This document shows positions 35,852 through 43,615 of a stretch of DNA of 64,000 nt, in pieces (the stretch's first letter is position 1; each line of letters starts with the position of its first letter). Below the pieces are notes generated by a model, which was not told where the DNA came from, ran no database searches, and saw nothing but the letters and a program-made list of their open reading frames with translations. The DNA is from Streptomyces sp. NBC_01217. Its GTDB lineage: Bacteria > Actinomycetota > Actinomycetes > Streptomycetales > Streptomycetaceae. A program made the position numbers and the translations under genes. The DNA lies in the NCBI RefSeq assembly GCF_035994185.1, contig NZ_CP108538.1:5991501-6055500 (forward strand), given 5' to 3'.

Positions 35852-37288
35852 GTGAGGGCCACACGCGGGGCGGCGCGCGCGTACATTGCGGCGGTCGCGA
35901 TCGGCGCACTCTTATGCGTGCTTCCCGTGCTGCGAACGGACGCCGGGACCCCATGGGCGACCGTCGGACTGCTCACCGCGCTCTATCTGGTCTGTGAACT
36001 CCTCGGCCGCGGCCCGTTCTTCGGCAGCTCCGTGCCGATCAGCGCCGGATCGTTCTTCCCACTGCTGCTCGCCGCCGCCTTTCTGCTGCCGCCCGGCGCG
36101 GCCGCCCTGGTCGCGCTCCCCGGATCGCTCGTCGGCCGGGTGGAGACCGCGCCCGCCACCGCACGGCGGATCTGGCGGGCCGCGCAGCTCGCCGTCACCG
36201 TCTGGGCGGCCTCGTCCGTCCACGGTCTGCTCGGCGGCGCCGCCACGCTCGGCGGCACCGGCAGTGGCACCGACCGGCTCCCCGACCTCCCGTACGCGAC
36301 TCTGCCCGCCTGCGCCGCCACCCTCGCCTTCAGCCTCGTCCTGGCCGTGCTGGACGGTTCCATCCTGGTCGCGGCCGAACGGGTGCCCGTCCGGCGCGCC
36401 TGGAGCGGGCTGCTGTCCCGCTCGCTGGGACCGCATCTGGTGCACGGACTCGCCGGACTGATGATGGCCGTCCTGTGGCGCGGTCCGTACGGGCCGCTGT
36501 CCGCGCTCATCCTCCTGCTGCCGATGTACATCTCCTGCTGGGTCTTCGCCCAGTACCACCGTGAGCACGCCGCCCACCGCGCCACCATCAGGGCCCTGGT
36601 GCAGGCCGTCGACCTCAAGGACACGTACACCCGCGGTCACAGCGAACGGGTCGGACAGGCCTCCGTTCTCATCGCCCGCGAACTGGGCATGGACCAGGAC
36701 CGCCTGGAGGTCCTCCGGTTCGCCGGCATCCTGCACGACGTCGGCAAGCTCGGCGTCCCGACCAGGGTGCTCCGCAAGGACGGGCCGCTCACCCAGGAGG
36801 AGCGGCGGGTGATCGAACTGCACCCGGAGTACGGCCACGAGATCGTCCGCGGCATCGGCTTCCTCGGCGAGGCGCGGGCCGCGATCCTGCACCACCACGA
36901 GCGGCTCGACGGCAGCGGTTACCCGTACGGGCTCAGCGGGCGGGACATCCCCGAGTTCGCCCGGGTCGTAGCGGTGGCGGACGCCTTCGACGCGATGACG
37001 TCGACCCGGTCCTACCGCAGGGGCAGGCCGGTGCCCGCGGCGCTGGAGGAGCTGAAGCGGTGCGCGGGCACCCAGTTCGACCCGCAGATGGTACGGGCGC
37101 TGGCGCAGGCGCTGGACCGGCACGGATGGTCGGCGACGGTGACGGCGGTTACGTCGGACGAGGCGATTCCGGGGCCACGGAGGGCGGAGACGCCCGGACC
37201 GGTGGCGCCCGGCTCCGTGGCGCCCGGTCCCGAGGTGTCCGGCCCCGCTGCGCCCGGTCCGAATCCGTCCGCGGACCGTCACCGATGA
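35852..37288 (+). CDS. Membrane HD-GYP domain protein
   Basis: A 478-residue protein. Residues 10-235 form the membrane part with about seven hydrophobic segments. Residues about 240-420 form an HD-GYP domain: TRGHSERVG, LHDVGKLGVP (HD pair), HPEYGHEI, HHHERLDGSGYP (the HHExxDGxGYP box) and VVAVADAFDAMTSTRSYR. All metal ligands are kept. HD-GYP proteins hydrolyse c-di-GMP or related dinucleotides. The C terminus is a Pro/Gly/Ala tail with PGPVAPGSVAPGP repeats. GTG 35852 is the first start in the frame. The following gene overlaps by 4 bases. Confidence 0.87.
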   Translation: MRATRGAARAYIAAVAIGALLCVLPVLRTDAGTPWATVGLLTALYLVCELLGRGPFFGSSVPISAGSFFPLLLAAAFLLPPGAAALVALPGSLVGRVETAPATARRIWRAAQLAVTVWAASSVHGLLGGAATLGGTGSGTDRLPDLPYATLPACAATLAFSLVLAVLDGSILVAAERVPVRRAWSGLLSRSLGPHLVHGLAGLMMAVLWRGPYGPLSALILLLPMYISCWVFAQYHREHAAHRATIRALVQAVDLKDTYTRGHSERVGQASVLIARELGMDQDRLEVLRFAGILHDVGKLGVPTRVLRKDGPLTQEERRVIELHPEYGHEIVRGIGFLGEARAAILHHHERLDGSGYPYGLSGRDIPEFARVVAVADAFDAMTSTRSYRRGRPVPAALEELKRCAGTQFDPQMVRALAQALDRHGWSATVTAVTSDEAIPGPRRAETPGPVAPGSVAPGPEVSGPAAPGPNPSADRHR

Positions 37289-38583
37289 CCCGCACCCGTC
37301 CCCGGGGCATGGCACTGCCCCCCGTCGTCCTCGCCGTCCACGGCGCCGCGGTCGTTCTCGCCCTCGCCGGGCTCGGTCACACCCTCTGGGACGGTGTCCA
37401 CGAACCGGGTCACGCTCTCACCTTCGGGCTGCTCATCACCGTCGGTGAACTGGCCCGCTGGGGCGCGCTGCCCGGCGAGCGCGAGCCCGCACCGCTCGGC
37501 GCCGCCGGAGCACTCGCGTACGCCCTCCTGGGCTGCAGCGGCGGCGAGCCCACCACCCACGGCGTCCTCCAGGTGATCGCCGTGCTCGTCGCCGCGCAGC
37601 TCGTTGCCTGTGTGCCCCATGTGGCGCGCGGCAGCGGCCCCGCGCCCGACCGGGTGGCCCGGCGCATACTGACCGTCACCTTCGCCGCCGTGTGCTTCCA
37701 GCCGCTGTACAACTCCGGCCGCGCCGCGGACTGGTTCGGCGAGGGTCCGTACTACGTGCTCTTCATGCTCCTGTTCCTCGTCCTGACCGCCCTGTGCGAC
37801 GCCGTGCTCGCCGCCCTGCTGCTGTCGCGCACCGTCCCCCACGGCTTCAAGAGCACGGGAGGTACCCCCCTCCCGTACGGGCCGCTGCTCCGCGACGAAC
37901 TGCGCGCCCTCATCGGCATCGGCTCGGCGGTCTGCGCGACCGGGGTCGTGATGGCCCTCGGGGTCGCCGTCGCCGGGCTGTGGGCGCTGCCCGTCCTGTG
38001 CGTACCGCTGCTGCTGACCCAGGTCTCCTTCCGCCGGTTCGCCGCCGTGCGCACCACGTACCGGCAGACGATCGCCTCGCTCGCCAGGGCCACCGAGATC
38101 GCCGGATACACCCCGCACGGGCATGCCCGCAGGGTCGCCGTGCTCTGCACGGCCGTCGGACGCGAGCTGGGGCTCTCCGGAAGCGAGCTGACCGTGCTGG
38201 AGTACGCGGCACTGATGCACGACATCGGCCAGCTCTCCCTCGTCGACCCGGTCCCGGACGGGGCGACGGCCGTCCTGCCCGCCGCCGAGCAGCGCCGCAT
38301 CGCGCTGCTCGGCGGGGCCGTGGTCCGGCAGACCGGGGTGGACACCGAGGTCGCCGTCGTGGTCGAACGCCAGGCCGACCCCTACCGCGAGCAGCCGTTG
38401 TCCGCCAGGATCGTCAGGGCCGTGAACGCATACGACGACCTCTGCGGGGAAAGTCTCATCGGGCCGCTGGGTGCGCTGGAACAACTCAGGCTCGGGACCG
38501 GTCACGACTATCAGCCCGAGGTCGTGGAATCACTGGCACGGGTCCTGGCCCGGGGCGGTCTGACCCCCGTCCCACCTGGGTAA
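37285..38583 (+). CDS. Membrane HD-domain protein lacking the GYP motif
   Basis: A 432-residue paralogue of the preceding protein. It has a membrane half with about seven helices and a C-terminal HD-like domain at about 260-420. The HD pair is kept (ALMHDIGQLS), but the HHExxDGxGYP box is replaced by VVERQADPYREQPL, and the later helix keeps RIVRAVNAYDD. It is therefore probably inactive or altered as a phosphodiesterase. ATG 37285 overlaps the upstream stop (ATGA), so the two proteins are made together and may form a complex (inference). Confidence 0.83.
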   Translation: MTRTRPRGMALPPVVLAVHGAAVVLALAGLGHTLWDGVHEPGHALTFGLLITVGELARWGALPGEREPAPLGAAGALAYALLGCSGGEPTTHGVLQVIAVLVAAQLVACVPHVARGSGPAPDRVARRILTVTFAAVCFQPLYNSGRAADWFGEGPYYVLFMLLFLVLTALCDAVLAALLLSRTVPHGFKSTGGTPLPYGPLLRDELRALIGIGSAVCATGVVMALGVAVAGLWALPVLCVPLLLTQVSFRRFAAVRTTYRQTIASLARATEIAGYTPHGHARRVAVLCTAVGRELGLSGSELTVLEYAALMHDIGQLSLVDPVPDGATAVLPAAEQRRIALLGGAVVRQTGVDTEVAVVVERQADPYREQPLSARIVRAVNAYDDLCGESLIGPLGALEQLRLGTGHDYQPEVVESLARVLARGGLTPVPPG

Positions 38584-38674
38584 CCCATGGGTAATGAGCG
38601 GGGCTCCGGCCAGGCATGGTTGGATGCGAAGAAGAGCGGAAAACGAGGGTGTCCAGTCGGGACAGGCGGGAATC

Positions 38675-39667
38675 GTGAGGATCTTCGGGAAGGTACGGCA
38701 TCGGCCCTCCGCCTCTTGGCGGCAGGCCACGGACCGCGCGTTCACGCTGATCGGCGACGGCCGGTACGAGGACGCGGGCGCACTGCTGACACGTGCGGCG
38801 GACCTGGAACCCTGGCTCTCGGAGTCCTGGTTCAACCTGGCGCTGCTGCACAAATTCCGGCATGACTGGGAACAGGCGAGAGCCGCGGGCCTGCGGGCCG
38901 TCGCGCTGCTCGACAAGGAATCCGGCGCTCCGGACTGGTGGAACGTCGGGATCGCCGCCACCGCACTGCAGGACTGGCCGCTGGCGCGCCGCGCCTGGCA
39001 GGCGTACGGCCTGAGGGTGCCGGGCGCGGGCCAGCACACCTCGGCGGCCAACAGCGAGCCGGTCGGCATGGAGCTGGGCAGCGCCGCGGTGCGGCTGTCG
39101 CCGGAGGGCGAGGCCGAGGTCGTCTGGGGCCGCAGGCTCGATCCGGCCCGGATGGAAGTGCTCTCCATCCCGCTGCCGTCCTCCGGCCGCCGCTGGGGCG
39201 AGGTCGTCCTGCACGACGGCGTTCCGCACGGCGAGCGGGTCACCGCGGCCGGGCCCTCGTACCCCGTCTTCGACGAGATCGAGCTGTGGGCGCCGTCCCC
39301 CGTGCCCACCTGGGTGGTGCTGCTCGAAGCGGCCACCGAGGCGGACCGGAACGCCCTGGAACAGCTGGCGTCCGACGCCGGGTTCGCCGCCGAGGACTGG
39401 TCCTCGTCCGTGCGGCTGCTCTGCCGGGCCTGCTCGGAGAGCCGCATGGAGAGCGACGAGGGCGACGGCGAGCACCTGGACCCGCACGACCACAGCGAGC
39501 CGGGGCATCCGGGTCCGCTGGGCCACCGCACCGCCGGTGAGCTTTGGGTGCCGGAGCGCGAGTGCGGGATAGCGGCACCGGCCGGGCTGGTGCGCGGGCT
39601 GCTGGACGGCTGGGTGGCGGACAGCCCGGACAGCCGCGAGTGGCGGGATCTCGAAGAAGTCGGCTGA
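38675..39667 (+). CDS. TPR-containing protein
   Basis: A 330-residue cytoplasmic protein. Residues 1-110 form two or three TPR-like helix pairs (AFTLIGDGRYEDAGALLTRA, WFNLALLHKFRHDWEQARAA, NVGIAATALQDWPLARRAW). The rest is a conserved actinobacterial domain with VWGRRLDPARMEVLSIPLPS and GEVVLHDGVPHGERV, and an acidic His-rich loop (DEGDGEHLDPHDHSEPGH). Function is not known. GTG 38675 (MRIFGKVRHRPSASWRQ) was chosen, since the upstream extension shows no family-like sequence. Confidence 0.8.
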   Translation: MRIFGKVRHRPSASWRQATDRAFTLIGDGRYEDAGALLTRAADLEPWLSESWFNLALLHKFRHDWEQARAAGLRAVALLDKESGAPDWWNVGIAATALQDWPLARRAWQAYGLRVPGAGQHTSAANSEPVGMELGSAAVRLSPEGEAEVVWGRRLDPARMEVLSIPLPSSGRRWGEVVLHDGVPHGERVTAAGPSYPVFDEIELWAPSPVPTWVVLLEAATEADRNALEQLASDAGFAAEDWSSSVRLLCRACSESRMESDEGDGEHLDPHDHSEPGHPGPLGHRTAGELWVPERECGIAAPAGLVRGLLDGWVADSPDSREWRDLEEVG

Positions 39668-39774
39668 CCGGTGCCCGTAGGCTGTACGGGCACCGATCGC
39701 GGTGCTCGGGTACCCGGCCCCCGGTCCTTCGGGATGTGCCGGGTTTCAGGTTTTGAGGAAGGCGTACGGCGGAC

Positions 39775-40413
39775 ATGGCGCAGCAGGAGACGGACGAGCA
39801 GATCAGCGTCGACGACGAGGGTTTCGTCGTGGACACCGAGGACTGTGAGGCGCGCGAGGCGGCATATCGCGAGCGCGGCACCTCCCGTCCGATCACGGTC
39901 GTGGGCAACCCGGTGCTGCACAAGGAGTGCAAGGACGTCACCGAGTTCGACGACGAGCTGGGCCGGCTGATCGACGACATGTTCGCGAGCCAGCGGGCGG
40001 CGGAGGGCGTGGGCCTGGCCGCCAACCAGATCGGCGTGGACCTGAAGGTCTTCGTCTACGACTGCCCGGACGACGAGGGCGTGCGGCACGTGGGCGCCGT
40101 CTGCAACCCGGTGCTGGAGGAGCTGGCGCCCGAGGACCGGGTGCTGGACGACTCCAACGAGGGCTGCCTCTCGGTGCCGACGGCGTATGCCTCGCTGGCC
40201 CGCCCGGACTACGCGGTGGTCCGCGGACAGGATGCCAAGGGCAACCCGGTCAAGGTCCGGGGCAACGGCTACTTCGCCCGCTGCCTCCAGCACGAGACGG
40301 ACCACCTGTACGGATACCTGTACATCGACCGGCTCTCGAAGCGGGACCGCAAGGACGCGCTGCGGCAGATGGCGGAGAACACGCCGCGCTACGAGATCGT
40401 GCCGAACGACTGA
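39775..40413 (+). CDS. def: Peptide deformylase
   Basis: A 212-residue iron/zinc peptide deformylase, removing the formyl group from nascent proteins. All three motifs are intact: [10 protein letters not shown] (motif 1), EGCLSVP (motif 2, metal Cys) and QHETDHLYG (motif 3, HExxH). A 40-residue acidic N-terminal extension precedes the core, as in the Streptomyces def paralogue group with this feature. ATG 39775 starts it. A terminator follows. Confidence 0.94.
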   Translation: MAQQETDEQISVDDEGFVVDTEDCEAREAAYRERGTSRPITVVGNPVLHKECKDVTEFDDELGRLIDDMFASQRAAEGVGLAANQIGVDLKVFVYDCPDDEGVRHVGAVCNPVLEELAPEDRVLDDSNEGCLSVPTAYASLARPDYAVVRGQDAKGNPVKVRGNGYFARCLQHETDHLYGYLYIDRLSKRDRKDALRQMAENTPRYEIVPND

Positions 40414-40433
40414 GACCGGCCGGCTTTCACCGG

Positions 40434-40468
40434 CGGGCCCGGTCTCCCTGCGGGGGAGGCCGGGCCCG
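40434..40468 (+). terminator. Terminator of def
   Basis: A 15-bp stem with one G-T pair (CGGGCCCGGTCTCCC against GGGAGGCCGGGCCCG) and a 5-base loop, 20 bases after the def stop. Confidence 0.75.
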
Positions 40469-40586
40469 CCCGGTCTTGCGGCCCTCGATTGATCGTCAAC
40501 TGTGGTTCGTCCATGCGTAGTTGACGCGCGTCGACTCGTCCGACAGGCTCTCTCTCCACATCTCTGTAGTAGTAGGGAGCCCCCAC

Positions 40587-41324
40587 ATGCTCAGACGTAT
40601 CGCACGACTCCTGCTCGGCCTTGTCATGACCATGGCTTTTGCCTTGGGTGGTGCCGTGGTCACCGCCGGCACCGCACAGGCCGACGGCTGCTACACCTGG
40701 ACCCGCACACTGTCCTCCGGCGCCACCGGCAATGACGTCGTCCAGCTCCAGATACGGGTGGCCGGCTACCCCGGCTACAACTCCGTGCTCGCGATCGACG
40801 GCTCCTACGGGCCGGCCACCACCGCGGCCGTCAAGCGCTTCCAGGCCGCGTACGGCCTCGCCGCCGACGGCATCGCGGGCCCGGCCACCCAGGCCAAGCT
40901 CTATGAGCTCCAGGACAACGACTGCACGCCCGTCCACTTCTCGTACGCCGAGCACAACCAGTGCAACACGACCTGGGCCGGTGGTGCCGTCGCGGCGGGC
41001 ACGGCGAAGGCCAACGCGCTGAGCACCATGTGGAAGCTGGAGGCACTGCGGCACGCGCTCGGTGACCAGTCGATCCGGATCACCAGCGGCTTCCGCTCCA
41101 CCTCCTGCAACAGCGCGGTCGGCGGCGCGTCCAACAGCCGTCATCTGTACGGGGACGCGGCCGACCTCGGCGCCGGACCGCACGCCCTGTGCACCCTCGC
41201 CAAGCAGGCCCGCAACCACGGCTTCAACGGGATCCTCGGCCCGGGCTACCCGGACCACGGCGACCACATCCACGTCAACCAGGGCCCCAGCCACTTCTGG
41301 TCGGCGCCGAACTGCGGCGTCTGA
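40587..41324 (+). CDS. Secreted peptidoglycan-binding M15-type D-Ala-D-Ala carboxypeptidase
   Basis: A 245-residue exported protein. Signal peptide at residues 1-32 (LLLGLVMTMAFALGG, cleavage near AQADG). PG_binding_1 domain at about 40-105 (GATGNDVVQLQIRVAGYPG, LAIDGSYGPATTAAVKRFQ, DGIAGPATQAKLYEL). Peptidase M15_3 domain at about 115-245 with metal ligands in SRHLYGDAADL and HGDHIHV. This resembles the Streptomyces albus zinc DD-carboxypeptidase. It trims peptidoglycan stem peptides outside the cell. ATG 40587 has GGGAG upstream. Confidence 0.9.
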   Translation: MLRRIARLLLGLVMTMAFALGGAVVTAGTAQADGCYTWTRTLSSGATGNDVVQLQIRVAGYPGYNSVLAIDGSYGPATTAAVKRFQAAYGLAADGIAGPATQAKLYELQDNDCTPVHFSYAEHNQCNTTWAGGAVAAGTAKANALSTMWKLEALRHALGDQSIRITSGFRSTSCNSAVGGASNSRHLYGDAADLGAGPHALCTLAKQARNHGFNGILGPGYPDHGDHIHVNQGPSHFWSAPNCGV

Positions 41325-41343
41325 CGCCCAGGTCGCCCGCGGT

Positions 41344-42318
41344 TCAGGCGACCTCGGACATCGCGCCCGGACCGCGGAAGGTGCGGCGGTACGCGTTCGG
41401 CGTGGTGCCCAACGACCGCACGAACTGATGGCGCAGCGCCGCGGCGGTCCCGAAGCCGGTGCGCCCGGCGATCGTGTCCACCGTTTCGTCGGAGGTCTCC
41501 AGCAGATGCTGCGCCAGCAGGACACGCTGGCGCAGCAGCCAGCGGTAGGGAGTGGTGCCGGTCTCCTGCTGGAAGCGGCGGGCGAAGGTGCGCGGTGACA
41601 TGTGCGCCTGTACGGCGAGCTGGTCGACGGTCATCTCCCGGTCGAGGTGGCGCTCCATCCAGACCAGCGTCTCGCCGACCGTGTCGCACCGGGTGCGGGG
41701 CAGCGGCCGCTTGATGTACTGCGCCTGCCCGCCGTCCCGGTGCGGCGGCACCACCATGCGGCGGGCGATCGCGTTGGTCACATCGGGGCCGTATGCCTGG
41801 CGGACCAGATGCAGACAGGCGTCGATCCCGGCCGCCGTACCCGCCGATGTGATGACCGGGCCCTCGTCCACGTAGAGCACATCGGGCTCGACGACGGCCC
41901 GGGGGAAGCGGCGGGCCAGCTCCTGGGCGTGGCGCCAGTGCGTGGTGCAGCGGCGCCCGTCCAGCAGTCCGGCCGCGCCGAGCACATACGCGCCGGAGCA
42001 GACGCTCAGCACGCGCGCGCCCCGGTCCACGGCCCGGCGCAGGGCGTCGAGGACCTCTTCGGGGTAGTCGCGCCGCATGAAGTGGCTGCCGGCCGGCACG
42101 GCGATGAGGTCGGCCTCGTCCAGGCGGTCCAGTCCGTGCGGCGTACTGATGGTGAACCCGGCATGGGTCTGCAGCACCGGGCCCTCGGCGGAGACCACGG
42201 CGAAATCGTGGACCGGCAGGCCCTCGTCGCCGCGGTCGAGCCCGAAGACCTCGCACAGCACACCGAGTTCGAAGGGGTGGACCTCGTCGAGCAGCAGGGC
42301 GGCGACATTCTTCAGCAT
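41344..42318 (-). CDS. GlxA-type AraC regulator; possible NrdS
   Basis: A 324-residue regulator. Residues 1-170 form a DJ-1/PfpI-like domain with the nucleophile elbow VCSGAYVLGAAGLL (a Cys) and AGTAAGIDACLHLV. Residues 215-315 form an AraC DNA-binding domain with two helix-turn-helices (MTVDQLAVQAHMSPRTFARRF; TVDTIAGRTGFGTAAALRHQF). ATG 42318 begins MLKNVAALLLDEVHPFELG. In S. coelicolor an AraC-like gene, nrdS, follows nrdAB; this gene lies downstream of nrdB on the same strand, 287 bases away, with a small opposite-strand gene between, so it could be its counterpart (inference). Confidence 0.85.
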   Translation of the reverse strand: MLKNVAALLLDEVHPFELGVLCEVFGLDRGDEGLPVHDFAVVSAEGPVLQTHAGFTISTPHGLDRLDEADLIAVPAGSHFMRRDYPEEVLDALRRAVDRGARVLSVCSGAYVLGAAGLLDGRRCTTHWRHAQELARRFPRAVVEPDVLYVDEGPVITSAGTAAGIDACLHLVRQAYGPDVTNAIARRMVVPPHRDGGQAQYIKRPLPRTRCDTVGETLVWMERHLDREMTVDQLAVQAHMSPRTFARRFQQETGTTPYRWLLRQRVLLAQHLLETSDETVDTIAGRTGFGTAAALRHQFVRSLGTTPNAYRRTFRGPGAMSEVA

Positions 42319-42399
42319 GGAGCCAGTGTGGCAGTAATTCGATGCTCCATGACAGTCCTGCCACTGCCGCAATTCGTCCGCGCGGACGAGAGTAGAGGC

Positions 42400-42609
42400 A
42401 TGAACACAATCCTGAACGTCCTGGGCACAGCCGTACTTATCGGTCTCTTCCTGGTCCCCGCCCTCGCCGGGCTGGCCCGGGAGCGCCGCATCGACCGCCA
42501 ACTGCGCGAGGCGGAACGGGAACGGGGGCACACTCCCCCCGAAACGGCGGACGCCGCACAGCCGATGACTGTGCGGCGTCCCCACCTCGGAAGCTGGGCC
42601 AGGATCTAG
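42400..42609 (+). CDS. Small membrane protein
   Basis: A 69-residue protein with one hydrophobic segment (ILNVLGTAVLIGLFLVPALAG) near the N terminus, then a charged helix RERRIDRQLREAERERG and a Thr/Pro tail. ATG 42400 has GAGG directly upstream with short spacing. It is divergent from the GlxA-type gene and its stop overlaps the nrdB stop by 4 bases on the other strand. Function unknown; the single helix and normal codon use make it plausible rather than proven. Confidence 0.6.
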   Translation: MNTILNVLGTAVLIGLFLVPALAGLARERRIDRQLREAERERGHTPPETADAAQPMTVRRPHLGSWARI

Positions 42610-43613
42610 AAGTCGTCGTCGAAGGCGACCGAGCCCTCCACCGCCACCTGGTAGGCGGACGGGCGGCGCTCGAAGAAGTTCGTCAGCTCCTGCACACCCT
42701 GCAGCTCCATGAACGAGAACGGGTTCTCGGAGCCGTAGACCGTCGGGAAGCCCAGCCGGGCGAGCCGCTGGTCGGCCACGCACTCCAGGTACTGGCGCAT
42801 GGACTCGGTGTTCATGCCCGGCAGTCCGTCGCCGCACAGATCGCGGCCGAACTGCAGCTCCGCGTCGACGGCCTCCTTCAGCATGTCGGTGACCTGCTGC
42901 TGGAGTTCGTCGTCGAAGAGGTCCGGCTCCTCCTTGCGGACGGTGTCCACGACCTCGAACGCGAAGTTCATGTGCATCGTCTCGTCACGGAACACCCAGT
43001 TGGTGCCCGTGGCGAGACCGTGCAGCAGACCGCGCGAGCGGAACCAGTAGACGTACGCGAACGCGCCGTAGAAGAACAGTCCCTCGATGCACGCCGCGAA
43101 GCAGATCAGGTTCAGCAGGAAGCGGCGGCGGTCGGCCTTCGTCTCCAGCCGGTCGATCTTCTCGACCGAATCCATCCACTTGAAGCAGAACTGCGCCTTC
43201 TCGCGGATCGACGGAATCTCCTCGACCGCGTCGAACGCGGCCGCACGGTCGTCCGGATCGGGCAGATAGGTGTCCAGCAGCGTCAGATAGAACTGGACGT
43301 GCACGGCCTCCTCGAAGAGCTGCCGCGACAGATACAGCCGCGCCTCGGGGGAGTTGATGTGCTTGTACAGCGTCAGCACGAGGTTGTTCGACACGATTGA
43401 GTCGCCGGTCGCGAAGAACGCGACGAGCCGGCCGATCATGTGCTGCTCGCCGGGGGACAGCTTGGCGAGGTCGGCCACGTCGGAGTGGAGGTCGACCTCC
43501 TCGACCGTCCAGGTGTTCTTGATCGCGTCGCGGTAGCGCTCGTAGAAGTCCGGGTAGCGCATGGGCCGCAGGGTCAGTTCGAAGCCCGGGTCGAGCAGGT
43601 TCTTGTCACTCAT
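42606..43613 (-). CDS. nrdB: Class I ribonucleotide reductase small subunit NrdB
   Basis: A 335-residue radical-carrying subunit. Iron-ligand helices are visible: FATGDSIVSNNLVL, QLFEEAVHVQFY (EExxH), CIEGLFFYGAFAYVYWF and FRDETMHMNFAFEVV (ExxH). The C terminus ends in EGSVAFDDDF, the type of acidic, aromatic tail that docks onto NrdA. ATG 43613 follows the nrdA stop by 2 bases. It forms an operon with nrdA under the B12 riboswitch. Confidence 0.94.
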   Translation of the reverse strand: MSDKNLLDPGFELTLRPMRYPDFYERYRDAIKNTWTVEEVDLHSDVADLAKLSPGEQHMIGRLVAFFATGDSIVSNNLVLTLYKHINSPEARLYLSRQLFEEAVHVQFYLTLLDTYLPDPDDRAAAFDAVEEIPSIREKAQFCFKWMDSVEKIDRLETKADRRRFLLNLICFAACIEGLFFYGAFAYVYWFRSRGLLHGLATGTNWVFRDETMHMNFAFEVVDTVRKEEPDLFDDELQQQVTDMLKEAVDAELQFGRDLCGDGLPGMNTESMRQYLECVADQRLARLGFPTVYGSENPFSFMELQGVQELTNFFERRPSAYQVAVEGSVAFDDDF

Positions 43614-43615
43614 GA

